Source of the DNA: Cellulosimicrobium protaetiae
GTDB lineage: Bacteria; Actinomycetota; Actinomycetes; Actinomycetales; Cellulomonadaceae
Reading direction: 5' to 3'
NCBI RefSeq assembly: GCF_009708005.2
Contig: NZ_CP052757.1
Coordinates: 4,278,001-4,342,000 of the forward strand
Length of the DNA stretch: 64,000 nt
In this document: in pieces, positions 33,993-40,676 of the stretch
Layout: each line of letters begins with the position of its first letter
Position numbering within the stretch: the stretch's first letter is position 1
The notes under the pieces: model-generated
Databases searched by the model: none
The model's input: only the letters and a program-made list of their open reading frames with translations
What the model was told of the DNA's origin: nothing
Position numbers and translations under genes: made by a program

Positions 33993-34006
33993 CTCAGCAT
34001 GCTGAG
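33993..34006. promoter_or_regulatory. 14-bp perfect palindrome upstream of crtB
   Basis: CTCAGCATGCTGAG is a perfect palindrome 46 bases upstream of the crtB start and 30 bases from the galE stop. It is in an AT-richer patch (TTAATCCCTCAGCATG...) where the crt promoter should lie, so it is a good operator candidate. Between it and crtB there is also a small hairpin CCGGGG-N5-CCCCGG (33970-33986). Confidence 0.55.
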
Positions 34007-34035
34007 GGATTAAGGATCGCACGGACGGGCGTCGA

Positions 34036-35055
34036 TCACACCTCGGGTTCGCCCTGCGTGCCACCGACCCCCGCGACCTCGATGCGGCGCGGACCCGACT
34101 GCCAGGCCTCCCAGGCCGAGGAGATGATCTCGGGCAAGCCGTTCGTCGCCCGCCAGCCGAAGAGCTCGTTGATGCGGCGCGGGTCACCGACGAGCTGGGG
34201 CGGGTCGCCGGCCCGGCGCGGCAGGACCTCCGGCGTCACGTCGAGCCCGCTCACGCGCCCGATCTCGTCGATCACCTCGCGCACCGACGAGCCCTCGCCC
34301 GTCCCCACGTTGAACACGTCGAAGGGTCGCTCGTCGACGTCGAGGTATTCGAGCGCGGCGAGGTGCGCGTGCGCGAGGTCGAGCACGTGGATGTAGTCCC
34401 GGATGCACGTGCCGTCCGGCGTCGGGTAGTCGTCGCCGAAGATCTTGGGCTGCTCGCCGCGCTCCAGACGGTCGAGCACCATGGGCACGAGGTTGAGCAC
34501 GGCGGGGTCGCCGAGCTCGGGCCAGCCCGCGCCCGCGACGTTGAAGTAGCGCAGCGCGACGAAGCGCAGCCCCCACGAGCGCCCGGCCGCGCGGCCCAGC
34601 CACTCCCCGACGAGCTTGGTCTCGCCGTAGGGGTTGATCGGCTCGGCGTGCAGCTTCTCCTCGACGAGCGACACCGACGGCATGCCGTACGTGGCCGCGG
34701 AGGACGAGAACACGAGGCGGTCGACGCCGGCCGCCTGCATCGCGGTGACGAGGTTCGTGAACCCGCCCACGTTCTGCTGGTAGTACCAGGCCGGCTTCTC
34801 GACCGACTCCCCGACCTGCTTGCGCGCCGCGAAGTGGATCACCGCGCGCACGTCGTGCTCGGCGAGGGCGCGCGTCAGCACGTCCACGGCGTCCGGGGAC
34901 GCGACGTCGACCTCGACGAGCGTCGCGTCGCCGACCCGGTCGGCGCGACCCGTGCTGAGGTCGTCGACCACGACCACCTTCTCGCCGCGCTCCTGGAGAA
35001 GGCGCACCACGTGCGCGCCGATGTACCCGGCTCCGCCGGTCACGAGGATCGTCAT
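34036..35055 (-). CDS. galE: UDP-glucose 4-epimerase
   Basis: A 339-residue short-chain dehydrogenase-fold epimerase. The N-terminal TGGAGYIGAHVV (Gly7, Gly10, Gly13) binds NAD, the SSSAATYG block carries the catalytic Ser, and the Tyr-Lys pair is NPYGETK. GDDYPTPDGTCIRDYIHVLDLA is highly typical of GalE, which interconverts UDP-glucose and UDP-galactose. ATG 35055 is preceded by GGGAGG with only one or two bases between, and CACTAGGG-like sequence upstream, so the message may be nearly leaderless. It is not coupled to crtB. Confidence 0.95.
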   Translation of the reverse strand: MTILVTGGAGYIGAHVVRLLQERGEKVVVVDDLSTGRADRVGDATLVEVDVASPDAVDVLTRALAEHDVRAVIHFAARKQVGESVEKPAWYYQQNVGGFTNLVTAMQAAGVDRLVFSSSAATYGMPSVSLVEEKLHAEPINPYGETKLVGEWLGRAAGRSWGLRFVALRYFNVAGAGWPELGDPAVLNLVPMVLDRLERGEQPKIFGDDYPTPDGTCIRDYIHVLDLAHAHLAALEYLDVDERPFDVFNVGTGEGSSVREVIDEIGRVSGLDVTPEVLPRRAGDPPQLVGDPRRINELFGWRATNGLPEIISSAWEAWQSGPRRIEVAGVGGTQGEPEV

Positions 35056-35120
35056 GCCTCCCACCCTAGTGGCGTCGGGCGCCGCCCCCGCCGGGTCGCC
35101 GCACCCGGGGATGCCGGTGC

Positions 35121-36044
35121 TCAGGCGTGGCCGTGCGCCTCGCGGTCGCGCAGCGCGGCGGTCTCGAGCTGGAACGTCGAGTGCTCGACCGAGACAGGGA
35201 AGTGGTGCGCGACGCACGTGCGGACGCGCTCCGTGATCTCGAGCGCGTGCCCGTCCCGGAAGCACGCGTCGTCGACGACGACGTGCGCCGAGATGGTCGG
35301 CAGGCCCGTCGCGACGGTCGAGGCGTGGAGGTCGTGCACGTCCTCGACGTGGTCGAGCGAGAGGATGTGCGCCCGGACGTCGTCGAGGTCCAGGCCCTCC
35401 GGCGTGAACTCCATGAGGACCGCGGTCGCCTCCCGCAGCAGGCGGAAGGCCCGGGGCACGATGAGCACCGCGATGAACAGGCCGGCGAGGGCGTCGGCCT
35501 GCTGGTACCCGGTCGTCGCGATGACGACGGCGGCCACGATCACCCCGACCGACCCCAGCGCGTCGTTGACCACCTCGAGGAACGCCGCGCGCAGGTTGAG
35601 GTTCGCGCGACGCCCGGACGCGAGGACGGCGATCGCGACGACGTTGCCGACGAGGCCGACGACCCCGAAGACGAGCAGCTCCGCCGAGGGGACGTCCGGC
35701 GGGGAGAACAGGCGCCGGACGCCCTCGACGACGGCGTAGGCGCCGACCGCGAGGAGGAGCGCCGCCTGCGCGAGGGCCGCGAGCACCTCGACGCGGCGGA
35801 ACCCCCATGTGCGGCGCTTCGTCGCCGGCCGGAGCGCGAGCGACGCGGCGACGAGCGCCACCGCGAGCCCCGTCGCGTCGGTGAGCATGTGCGCGGTGTC
35901 CGTGAGGAGCGCGAGGCTCCCCGTGAGGACGGCGCCGACCGCCTGCGCGACGAGGATCGTCGCGGTGATCCCGAACGCCACCGCGAGCCGCGCGCGATGG
36001 TCGGGCACGGCACCCCCCGCGCCGTGGTCGTGACCCGCTCCCAT
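35121..36044 (-). CDS. Cation diffusion facilitator (CzcD/ZitB-like zinc exporter)
   Basis: A 307-residue CDF transporter with six membrane helices. The metal-site motifs are LLTDTAHMLTDATG in helix 2 and FLEVVNDALGS in helix 5, i.e. the HD-HD arrangement of zinc-transporting members. A short N-terminal His-rich start (GAGHDHGAGG) and a cytoplasmic C-terminal domain with HDLHAS are present. ATG 36044 has GGAGGG upstream. An ArsR-type regulator lies directly upstream on the same strand and a dyad lies between the two genes, so zinc- or cobalt-induced expression is likely. Confidence 0.92.
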   Translation of the reverse strand: MGAGHDHGAGGAVPDHRARLAVAFGITATILVAQAVGAVLTGSLALLTDTAHMLTDATGLAVALVAASLALRPATKRRTWGFRRVEVLAALAQAALLLAVGAYAVVEGVRRLFSPPDVPSAELLVFGVVGLVGNVVAIAVLASGRRANLNLRAAFLEVVNDALGSVGVIVAAVVIATTGYQQADALAGLFIAVLIVPRAFRLLREATAVLMEFTPEGLDLDDVRAHILSLDHVEDVHDLHASTVATGLPTISAHVVVDDACFRDGHALEITERVRTCVAHHFPVSVEHSTFQLETAALRDREAHGHA

Positions 36045-36058
36045 GTGCCCTCCGTTTT

Positions 36059-36095
36059 CATCGTTGAATACCGATGATATCGGTGAACAGCGATG
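36059..36095. promoter_or_regulatory. Dyad operator between arsR-type regulator and CDF gene
   Basis: An imperfect 37-base dyad: outer arms CATCG (36059-36063) and CGATG (36091-36095), inner arms CCGAT and ATCGG around the GAT centre, with TTGAATA/TGAACAG between them. The spacing fits a winged-helix ArsR/SmtB dimer. It lies 15 bases before the CDF start codon, where it would cover the promoter or ribosome site. Confidence 0.65.
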
Positions 36096-36137
36096 AATGC
36101 CAGGCGCACTGCGCCTCGGAGACGCGACGCGCAGGGG

Positions 36138-36455
36138 TCAGGGAGCCAGCGCGACGTGCTCGGCGTCGGCCAGCAGGTGCGCGACCTCGGGCCGCACGAG
36201 CCGGTACCAGGAGGAGCGCCCCTCGCGCCGGACTGCCACGACGCCCACCTCGCGCAGCGTCGTCAGGTGCGCCGAGACCGTCGACTGGGCGAGTCCCAGC
36301 TCGCGCGTGAGGTCGACGACGCGCTGCTCCGCGCCGGCGAGCAGGTGCACGATCGCGAGCCGGCTCGGCTCCGCGAGCGCGTGGAGCAGGCGCGCGACGG
36401 CCTCGTGGTCGTGCGCACCGTCGTGCCAGGGGCCGCTCGCGGCGCTCGTCGTCAC
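36138..36455 (-). CDS. ArsR/SmtB-family metal-responsive repressor
   Basis: A 105-residue winged-helix protein. HALAEPSRLAIVHLLAGAEQRVVDLTRELGLAQSTVSAHLTTLREVGVV is the canonical ArsR core (residues 26-75), followed by the wing RREGRSSWYRL. A histidine/aspartate cluster (WHDGAHDHE at residues 10-18, and HLLADAEH near the C-terminus) can supply zinc-site ligands as in CzrA/SmtB alpha-5 sites; no cysteine is present, which argues against arsenic sensing. It begins at GTG 36455 and is followed by the operator and the CDF transporter. Confidence 0.9.
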   Translation of the reverse strand: MTTSAASGPWHDGAHDHEAVARLLHALAEPSRLAIVHLLAGAEQRVVDLTRELGLAQSTVSAHLTTLREVGVVAVRREGRSSWYRLVRPEVAHLLADAEHVALAP

Positions 36456-36494
36456 CTGCCGATCGTAGCGAGGCTCGACCGCGCGCCGCGGGCG

Positions 36495-36848
36495 TCAGCC
36501 CCAGCCGAGCTCGTGCAAGCGGTCGTCGTCGATGCCGAAGTGGTGCGCGATCTCGTGGACGACCGTGATCGCGACCTCCTCGACCACGTCCTCGCGCGTC
36601 TCGCAGATCGCGAGCGTGGGGTTGCGGAAGATCGTGATGCGGTCGGGCAGCGCCCCCGCAGCCCACATGTGGTCGCGCTCGGTGAGCGGCACGCCCTCGT
36701 AGAGGCCGAGAAGTTCCGGGTCGCCGTCGGGGGCGTCGTCCTCGACCAGCACCACGACGTTGTCCATCTGCGCCGCGAGGTCCGGCGGGACCAGGTCCAG
36801 CCCGTCGCGCACGGCGTCCTCGAACTCGGCCCGCGTCATCTCCACCAC
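36495..36848 (-). CDS. Metallopeptidase-like protein with HExxH motif
   Basis: A 117-residue protein with VVHEIAHHFGID (HExxH at residues 98-102) close to the C-terminus, the mark of the small zinc-dependent metallopeptidase family (formerly DUF1025) common in actinobacteria. The first part (FEDAVRDGLDLVPPDLAAQMDNVVVLVED) also belongs to it. Start: GTG 36848 or ATG 36839, with GGAGGA upstream of both. A frame open to 36974 adds a basic tail that reads into tRNA-Glu. Peptidase activity has not been shown for this family as far as I know. Confidence 0.85.
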   Translation of the reverse strand: MVEMTRAEFEDAVRDGLDLVPPDLAAQMDNVVVLVEDDAPDGDPELLGLYEGVPLTERDHMWAAGALPDRITIFRNPTLAICETREDVVEEVAITVVHEIAHHFGIDDDRLHELGWG

Positions 36849-36966
36849 GCGACCATCCTCCCCCGGTCGCGGAGCAGGTCGCGCCCCGCGTCGCCGGGCG
36901 AGGAGACGGCGGCGCGCTCGCGGGGAGCGCGCGGTCACCTCGCTGTACACTGGCCGACGTTCCTGA

Positions 36967-37039
36967 GCCCCCATCGTCTAGCGGCCTAGGACCCCGCCCT
37001 TTCACGGCGGTAGCACGGGTTCGAATCCCGTTGGGGGTA
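36967..37039 (+). tRNA. tRNA-Glu (anticodon TTC)
   Basis: A 73-base cloverleaf: acceptor GCCCCCA pairs with TGGGGGT (G1-U72 wobble as in other actinobacterial tRNA-Glu), anticodon loop CTTTCAC with anticodon TTC, T arm ACGGG-TTCGAAT-CCCGT. A -10-like TACACT lies at 36946-36951. No CCA is encoded. Confidence 0.95.
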
Positions 37040-37202
37040 CGCGAGATCGCGTCGGCACCGGTGGCCACCAGCGGATTTACGGATCGGCTCATCGGTACGG
37101 TACGATCCTCTCGGTTCGAATGCGGGCCACCACACCACCAGGTCCACTGGTGAAAACCACCGGTTCGCCTGGTGCTAAGGTGTGTCTCGCGAAGAACAGC
37201 AA

Positions 37203-37276
37203 GGCCCTGTAGCGCAGTTGGTTAGCGCGCCGCCCTGTCACGGCGGAGGTCGCGGGTTCAAGTCCCGTCAGGGTCG
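37203..37276 (+). tRNA. tRNA-Asp (anticodon GTC)
   Basis: A 74-base cloverleaf: acceptor GGCCCTG pairs with CAGGGTC, discriminator G, anticodon loop CTGTCAC with anticodon GTC, T arm GCGGG-TTCAAGT-CCCGT. The 163-base gap from tRNA-Glu holds a CACCAG/CTGGTG pair near 37137 and a possible -10 TAAGGT at 37176, so it may have its own promoter. Confidence 0.95.
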
Positions 37277-37284
37277 CGTGAGGC

Positions 37285-37320
37285 GAAGAGCCCGGTCGGC
37301 ATCGGCCGGCCGGGCTCTTC
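37285..37320 (+). terminator. Terminator after tRNA-Asp
   Basis: Arms GAAGAGCCCGG (37285-37295) and CCGGGCTCTTC (37310-37320) are exact complements with a 14-base loop. It lies nine bases after tRNA-Asp and ahead of tRNA-Phe. Confidence 0.75.
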
Positions 37321-37326
37321 CCCCAT

Positions 37327-37399
37327 GGCTCTGTAGCTCAGTTGGTAGAGCGTTCGACTGAAAATCGAAAGGTCACCGGATCGACGCCGGTCGGAGCCA
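37327..37399 (+). tRNA. tRNA-Phe (anticodon GAA)
   Basis: A 73-base cloverleaf: acceptor GGCTCTG pairs with CGGAGCC, anticodon loop CTGAAAA with anticodon GAA, T arm CCGGA/C-rich with loop TCGACG. It is seven bases past the preceding hairpin. Confidence 0.94.
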
Positions 37400-37405
37400 C
37401 CGAAG

Positions 37406-37436
37406 AGACCCCCGCCCGGGATCCGGGCGGGGGTCT
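37406..37436 (+). terminator. Terminator after tRNA-Phe
   Basis: Arms AGACCCCCGCCCGG (37406-37419) and CCGGGCGGGGGTCT (37423-37436) are exact complements around GAT, followed by TCT. Confidence 0.8.
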
Positions 37437-37558
37437 TCTGCGTCCCGGCCACTGGTCGCGACCGCCCCTCCCCCGCCACCCGGCACGAGCACGCGGGGAG
37501 TTGCGCGCCGACCCGGGTGCCGGTTGAGTGGTGGGGTCACCTGCGGAAAGGCGGAGAG

Positions 37559-37981
37559 ATGAGCGACTGGATCGACGGGCGCATCCCACCCGAGGAGCAG
37601 AAGCCGACGGTCGGGCAGCTCGTGGAGCGGCTTTCCGAGCAGGCGACCCGCCTCGTCCGCTCCGAGATCGCCCTCGCGAAGACCGAGCTCACGACCAAGG
37701 CCAAGCACGCCGGCGTCGGCATCGGGCTGCTCGTCGTCGGCGGCGTGCTGGTCCTGTACGGCCTCGGCTTCCTCTTCCACTCGGCGATGGAGGGTCTTGC
37801 GACCGTCATGCCGCCGTGGCTCGCCGCGCTGATCGTCGGCCTCGTCCTCGTCCTCGTCGCCGGTACGCTCGCGTTCGTCGGCGTCAAGCAGCTTCAGCGC
37901 GGCGTCCCGCCGACCCCGACCGGTGCGGTCGACAGCATCAAGGAAGACGTGGCCACCATCAAGGAAGGACTGCGCCCGTGA
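37559..37981 (+). CDS. Holin-like (superfamily III type) membrane protein
   Basis: A 140-residue protein with two hydrophobic helices (HAGVGIGLLVVGGVLVLYGLGFLF and LAALIVGLVLVLVAGTLAFVGV) between soluble helical ends. The blocks VGQLVERLSEQATRLVRSEIALAKTEL match the putative actinobacterial holin-X/superfamily III family (PF07332). Despite the name these proteins are ordinary chromosomal genes in actinobacteria. ATG 37559 follows AAAGGCGGAG. Its stop overlaps the DUF3618 start as GTGA. Confidence 0.85.
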   Translation: MSDWIDGRIPPEEQKPTVGQLVERLSEQATRLVRSEIALAKTELTTKAKHAGVGIGLLVVGGVLVLYGLGFLFHSAMEGLATVMPPWLAALIVGLVLVLVAGTLAFVGVKQLQRGVPPTPTGAVDSIKEDVATIKEGLRP

Positions 37982-38286
37982 GCGGAACCGACGAGGCCTC
38001 GAAGCCCGCACTGTCCCAGTCCCAGATCGAGGACGAGATCGCGCGCACGCGCGCGGAGCTCGCGGGGACCATCGACGAGCTGACGACCCGCCTCGACCCG
38101 CGCGTCCAGGCGAAGGCTGCGGCCCAGCAGGCGAAGCAGGCGGCGTCGGACACCGGAGCGTTCCTCACGGGCGGGGGCCTGCCGGAGGAGGACCCGGACC
38201 GGTCGCGCAACGTCAAGCTGCTGCTGGGTGCCGCGGTGGCCGGCGTCGCGCTCGTCACGGCGGCGATCCTGCGCCGACGCTCGTAG
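37978..38286 (+). CDS. DUF3618 domain protein
   Basis: A 102-residue protein. Residues 13-45 (SQSQIEDEIARTRAELAGTIDELTTRLDPR) are the DUF3618 motif, and one hydrophobic helix lies at the C-terminus (LLLGAAVAGVALVTAAIL). The family pairs with holin-like proteins in actinobacteria, as here. GTG 37978 overlaps the upstream stop codon, so translation is coupled and the two proteins probably act together at the membrane. Function unknown. Confidence 0.85.
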   Translation: MSGTDEASKPALSQSQIEDEIARTRAELAGTIDELTTRLDPRVQAKAAAQQAKQAASDTGAFLTGGGLPEEDPDRSRNVKLLLGAAVAGVALVTAAILRRRS

Positions 38287-38383
38287 TCTCCGACGAGCGC
38301 GCGCCCCGGATCATGTCGGGGCGGTTCTCCTGACCTGCCGATCAGACGCGCCGGCCGTGCCGGCGGCAGGGCGCGCGGTCGGC

Positions 38384-38596
38384 TCAGGCCTTGTCCGTTC
38401 CCTCCGCGGGCTCGCTCGCGGCGCCGAGCAGTGCCCGGACCTCGGACTCGCGGTAGCGGCGGTGACCCCCGAGCGTACGGATCGACGAGAGCTTGCCCGC
38501 CTTCGCCCAGCGGGTGACCGTCTTGGGGTCGACGCGGAACAGGCTGGCGACCTCGGCGGGCGTGAGCAGAACCTCGGACTCTCCGTGCATGGACAT
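38384..38596 (-). CDS. bldC: BldC-family developmental regulator
   Basis: A 70-residue DNA-binding protein with a single MerR-like winged helix. LLTPAEVASLFRVDPKTVTRWAKAGKL and then IRTLGGHRRYRESEVRALL are almost identical to Streptomyces BldC, which binds direct repeats and delays development. ATG 38596 follows AGGAGGAGG by about eight bases; GTG 38599 is the alternative. In this group, which does not sporulate, the target genes are unknown. It is transcribed away from a 396-base intergenic region. Confidence 0.93.
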   Translation of the reverse strand: MSMHGESEVLLTPAEVASLFRVDPKTVTRWAKAGKLSSIRTLGGHRRYRESEVRALLGAASEPAEGTDKA

Positions 38597-38992
38597 CACG
38601 ACACCTCCTCCTGGTACGCGCTGGTCCGGCAGATACCCCGGATCACGACGACAGCACGACGCCAGTACCCTCCATTGTCGCAGCATGCGGATTTCGGGCG
38701 ACTTGACGGACGGGTGAATTAGGCGCTCTATGGTCGGAACGGCCGGATAGGCGCTCGTGCGGCATACGGCACCTGCGGTCACGACCCGCGCGACGCTCGC
38801 GGCGCCACCGACCGACCTCTGCTCGTGGAGACTGTGTGACGGTAGGCACGTCCCCGGCCCGTCGCGGTCTTCTGAGTGGATGGAATAGGCCCGGAGCATG
38901 TACCGTTGGACCCTGAACAGACGAAACTACACCCCGGGGCCGCACGTCTGAGCACGTTGCCGCCCCGCTTCTACGTTGAGGGGGTCGGAGCC
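38597..38992. other. 396-base intergenic region between bldC and DUF3073 gene
   Basis: The region divides two divergent genes. On the plus strand TTGACG at 38703-38708 followed by TCTATG about 18 bases later is a possible promoter for a long leader to the DUF3073 gene. A GGGGTATC-like -10 may serve bldC on the minus strand (about 38631-38638). I see no coding frame with a start and ribosome site, and no large hairpin. The AT content is higher around 38670-38760 than in the flanking genes. Confidence 0.45.
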
Positions 38993-39202
38993 ATGGGCCG
39001 CGGCCGTCAGAAGGCAAAGCAGACCAAGGTCGCTCGCGCGCTGAAGTACTACAGCCCCGAGACGAACTACAGTGCGCTCGAGCAGGAGCTCACCGGTCAC
39101 AGCCACACGGATGTCGTGACGGACTCGCGCTTCGGCGCCGAGTCGGCGGACGACCTCGAGCGCTACGACCAGCGCTACAACGACTGGTCCGACGACCGCT
39201 GA
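38993..39202 (+). CDS. DUF3073 protein
   Basis: A 69-residue basic/acidic protein, MGRGRQKAKQTKVARALKYYSP..., matching DUF3073, an actinobacterial family of unknown function. The N-terminal 20 residues are rich in Arg/Lys, and the C-terminal half is acidic with DDLERYDQRYNDW. ATG 38993 lies after GGGGGTCGGAG. The gene has a long upstream region and its own terminator at 39262-39294. Confidence 0.9.
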   Translation: MGRGRQKAKQTKVARALKYYSPETNYSALEQELTGHSHTDVVTDSRFGAESADDLERYDQRYNDWSDDR

Positions 39203-39261
39203 CGGTCGTCGGCCTCCTTCGTTCCTCCGCGATCTGCCGCGGAAGCTTCTCGACCTCGACT

Positions 39262-39294
39262 GCGCCGTCGCCTGCCCTCGGTAGGCGGCGGCGC
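39262..39294 (+). terminator. Terminator after DUF3073 gene
   Basis: Arms GCGCCGTCGCCT (39262-39273) and AGGCGGCGGCGC (39283-39294) pair with one G-T, around a nine-base loop, 60 bases after the stop codon. Confidence 0.6.
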
Positions 39295-39446
39295 GGTCGT
39301 CGTTCGTGCGCACGCAGCGCCCAGCACCTCCACGCCGCACCACGTCACGCCCAGACCTCTCCGCGCTGCGTGGTCGCACCTTCCTGGGCAGGCACCACGG
39401 CACCCTGACGCGTCGTCGCACCTGCGTGCGGGAGCGCCCTCCTCGA

Positions 39447-39470
39447 GCGGTCCGGCGCGTGCCGGACCGC
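39447..39470 (-). terminator. Terminator after purM
   Basis: Arms GCGGTCCGGC (39447-39456) and GCCGGACCGC (39461-39470) around GCGT, 12 bases past the purM stop on the minus strand. Confidence 0.7.
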
Positions 39471-39481
39471 CCGGGGGGAGG

Positions 39482-40615
39482 TCAGGCGCGGTAGTCGCCG
39501 ACGAGGCGCACGGCGCCCGCCTGGACGCCCTTGGTGCCCGCGACCAGGTCGCCGTCCGCGACGTCGCGGGCCGCGGACGGGTCGAAGGCCTCGACCGAGC
39601 CGAGCGTCCACGCGGGGACGCCGAGCGCGGCACAGCGCGCGAGCGCGGCGTCGACGCCGTCCGCGCCGACCACCGCGACCATGCCGACGCCGAGGTTGAG
39701 CGTGTTCTCGAGGTCTCCGCGCGGCACGCCGCCCAGCTCGCGCACGAGGCGGAAGACCGGCGGGACGTCCCAGCTCGCGCGGTCGACGACGCCGACGAGC
39801 CCCGCGGGCAGGACGCGCGCGAGGTTCGCGGCGAGCCCGCCGCCCGTGACGTGCGTGAACGCGTGGACCTGCGCGGCGTCGTCGGCGGCGAGAGCCAGGC
39901 AGTCGCTCGCGTACACGCGCGTGGGCTCCAGGAGCTCCTCGCCGACCGTGCGGCCGAGCTCGTCGACGTGCCGCTCGAGGCCCCAGCCGGCGTGCTTGAG
40001 GACGGCGCGCACGAGCGAGTAGCCGTTCGAGTGCAGGCCGGACGACGCCATGGCGACGAGCACGTCGCCCTCGCGCACGCGGTCGGGACCGAGCAGCCGG
40101 TCCGCCTCGACGACGCCCGTCGCAGCACCGGCGACGTCGTACTCGTCCGCGCCGAGCAGACCCGGGTGCTCGGCCGTCTCGCCGCCGACGAGCGCCGTGC
40201 CCGCGACCTCGCAGGCTGCCGCGATGCCGCGGACGATGCCCGCGATGCGCTCCGGCACGACCTTGCCGCACGCGATGTAGTCCGTCATGAACAGCGGCTT
40301 GGCGCCGACCACGACGATGTCGTCCACGACCATGCCGACGAGGTCGAACCCGATCGTGTCGTGCACGTCGAGCGCCTGGGCGATCGCGACCTTGGTGCCC
40401 ACGCCGTCGGTCGACGTCGCGAGCAGCGGCCGGCGGTACGTCGCGACCTCGGAGAAGTCGTAGAGACCGGCGAACCCGCCGACGCCGCCGAGGACCTGCG
40501 GGCCGTGGGTGCGGCGCACGGCGTCCTTCATGAGCTCGACGGCCTTGTCACCGGCCTCGGTGTCGACGCCCGCGGCGGCGTAGGTGAGGCCCGTCCGGGG
40601 CGAGTCGGCAGTCAC
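39482..40615 (-). CDS. purM: Phosphoribosylformylglycinamidine cyclo-ligase
   Basis: A 377-residue AIR synthetase of purine biosynthesis. The N-terminal LTYAAAGVDTEAGDKAVELMK and the following GGVGGFAGLYDF are characteristic, as are ATSTDGVGTK (ATP/substrate loop), the GIAAACEVAGTALVGGETAEHPG block and FTHVTGGGLAANLARVLP. The start at 40615 is 61 bases after the purF stop, so the two form the usual purF-purM operon. Its terminator is at 39447-39470. Confidence 0.95.
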   Translation of the reverse strand: MTADSPRTGLTYAAAGVDTEAGDKAVELMKDAVRRTHGPQVLGGVGGFAGLYDFSEVATYRRPLLATSTDGVGTKVAIAQALDVHDTIGFDLVGMVVDDIVVVGAKPLFMTDYIACGKVVPERIAGIVRGIAAACEVAGTALVGGETAEHPGLLGADEYDVAGAATGVVEADRLLGPDRVREGDVLVAMASSGLHSNGYSLVRAVLKHAGWGLERHVDELGRTVGEELLEPTRVYASDCLALAADDAAQVHAFTHVTGGGLAANLARVLPAGLVGVVDRASWDVPPVFRLVRELGGVPRGDLENTLNLGVGMVAVVGADGVDAALARCAALGVPAWTLGSVEAFDPSAARDVADGDLVAGTKGVQAGAVRLVGDYRA

Positions 40616-40676
40616 GGTGTCGGCTCCAAGTGGTCGTGCGGCGCGCGCGCCGGGAGGGGATGCGAGCGGTTCGTGG

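Noticed and set aside
36967-37399. tRNA-Glu/Asp/Phe cluster as an island insertion site
   Set aside because: No partial tRNA copy or integrase was seen within the window; the flanking genes are core genes.
37559-38286. Prophage remnant because of a holin-like gene next to tRNAs
   Set aside because: No integrase, attachment repeat or other phage gene is present, and this holin-like/DUF3618 pair is a normal chromosomal unit in actinobacteria.
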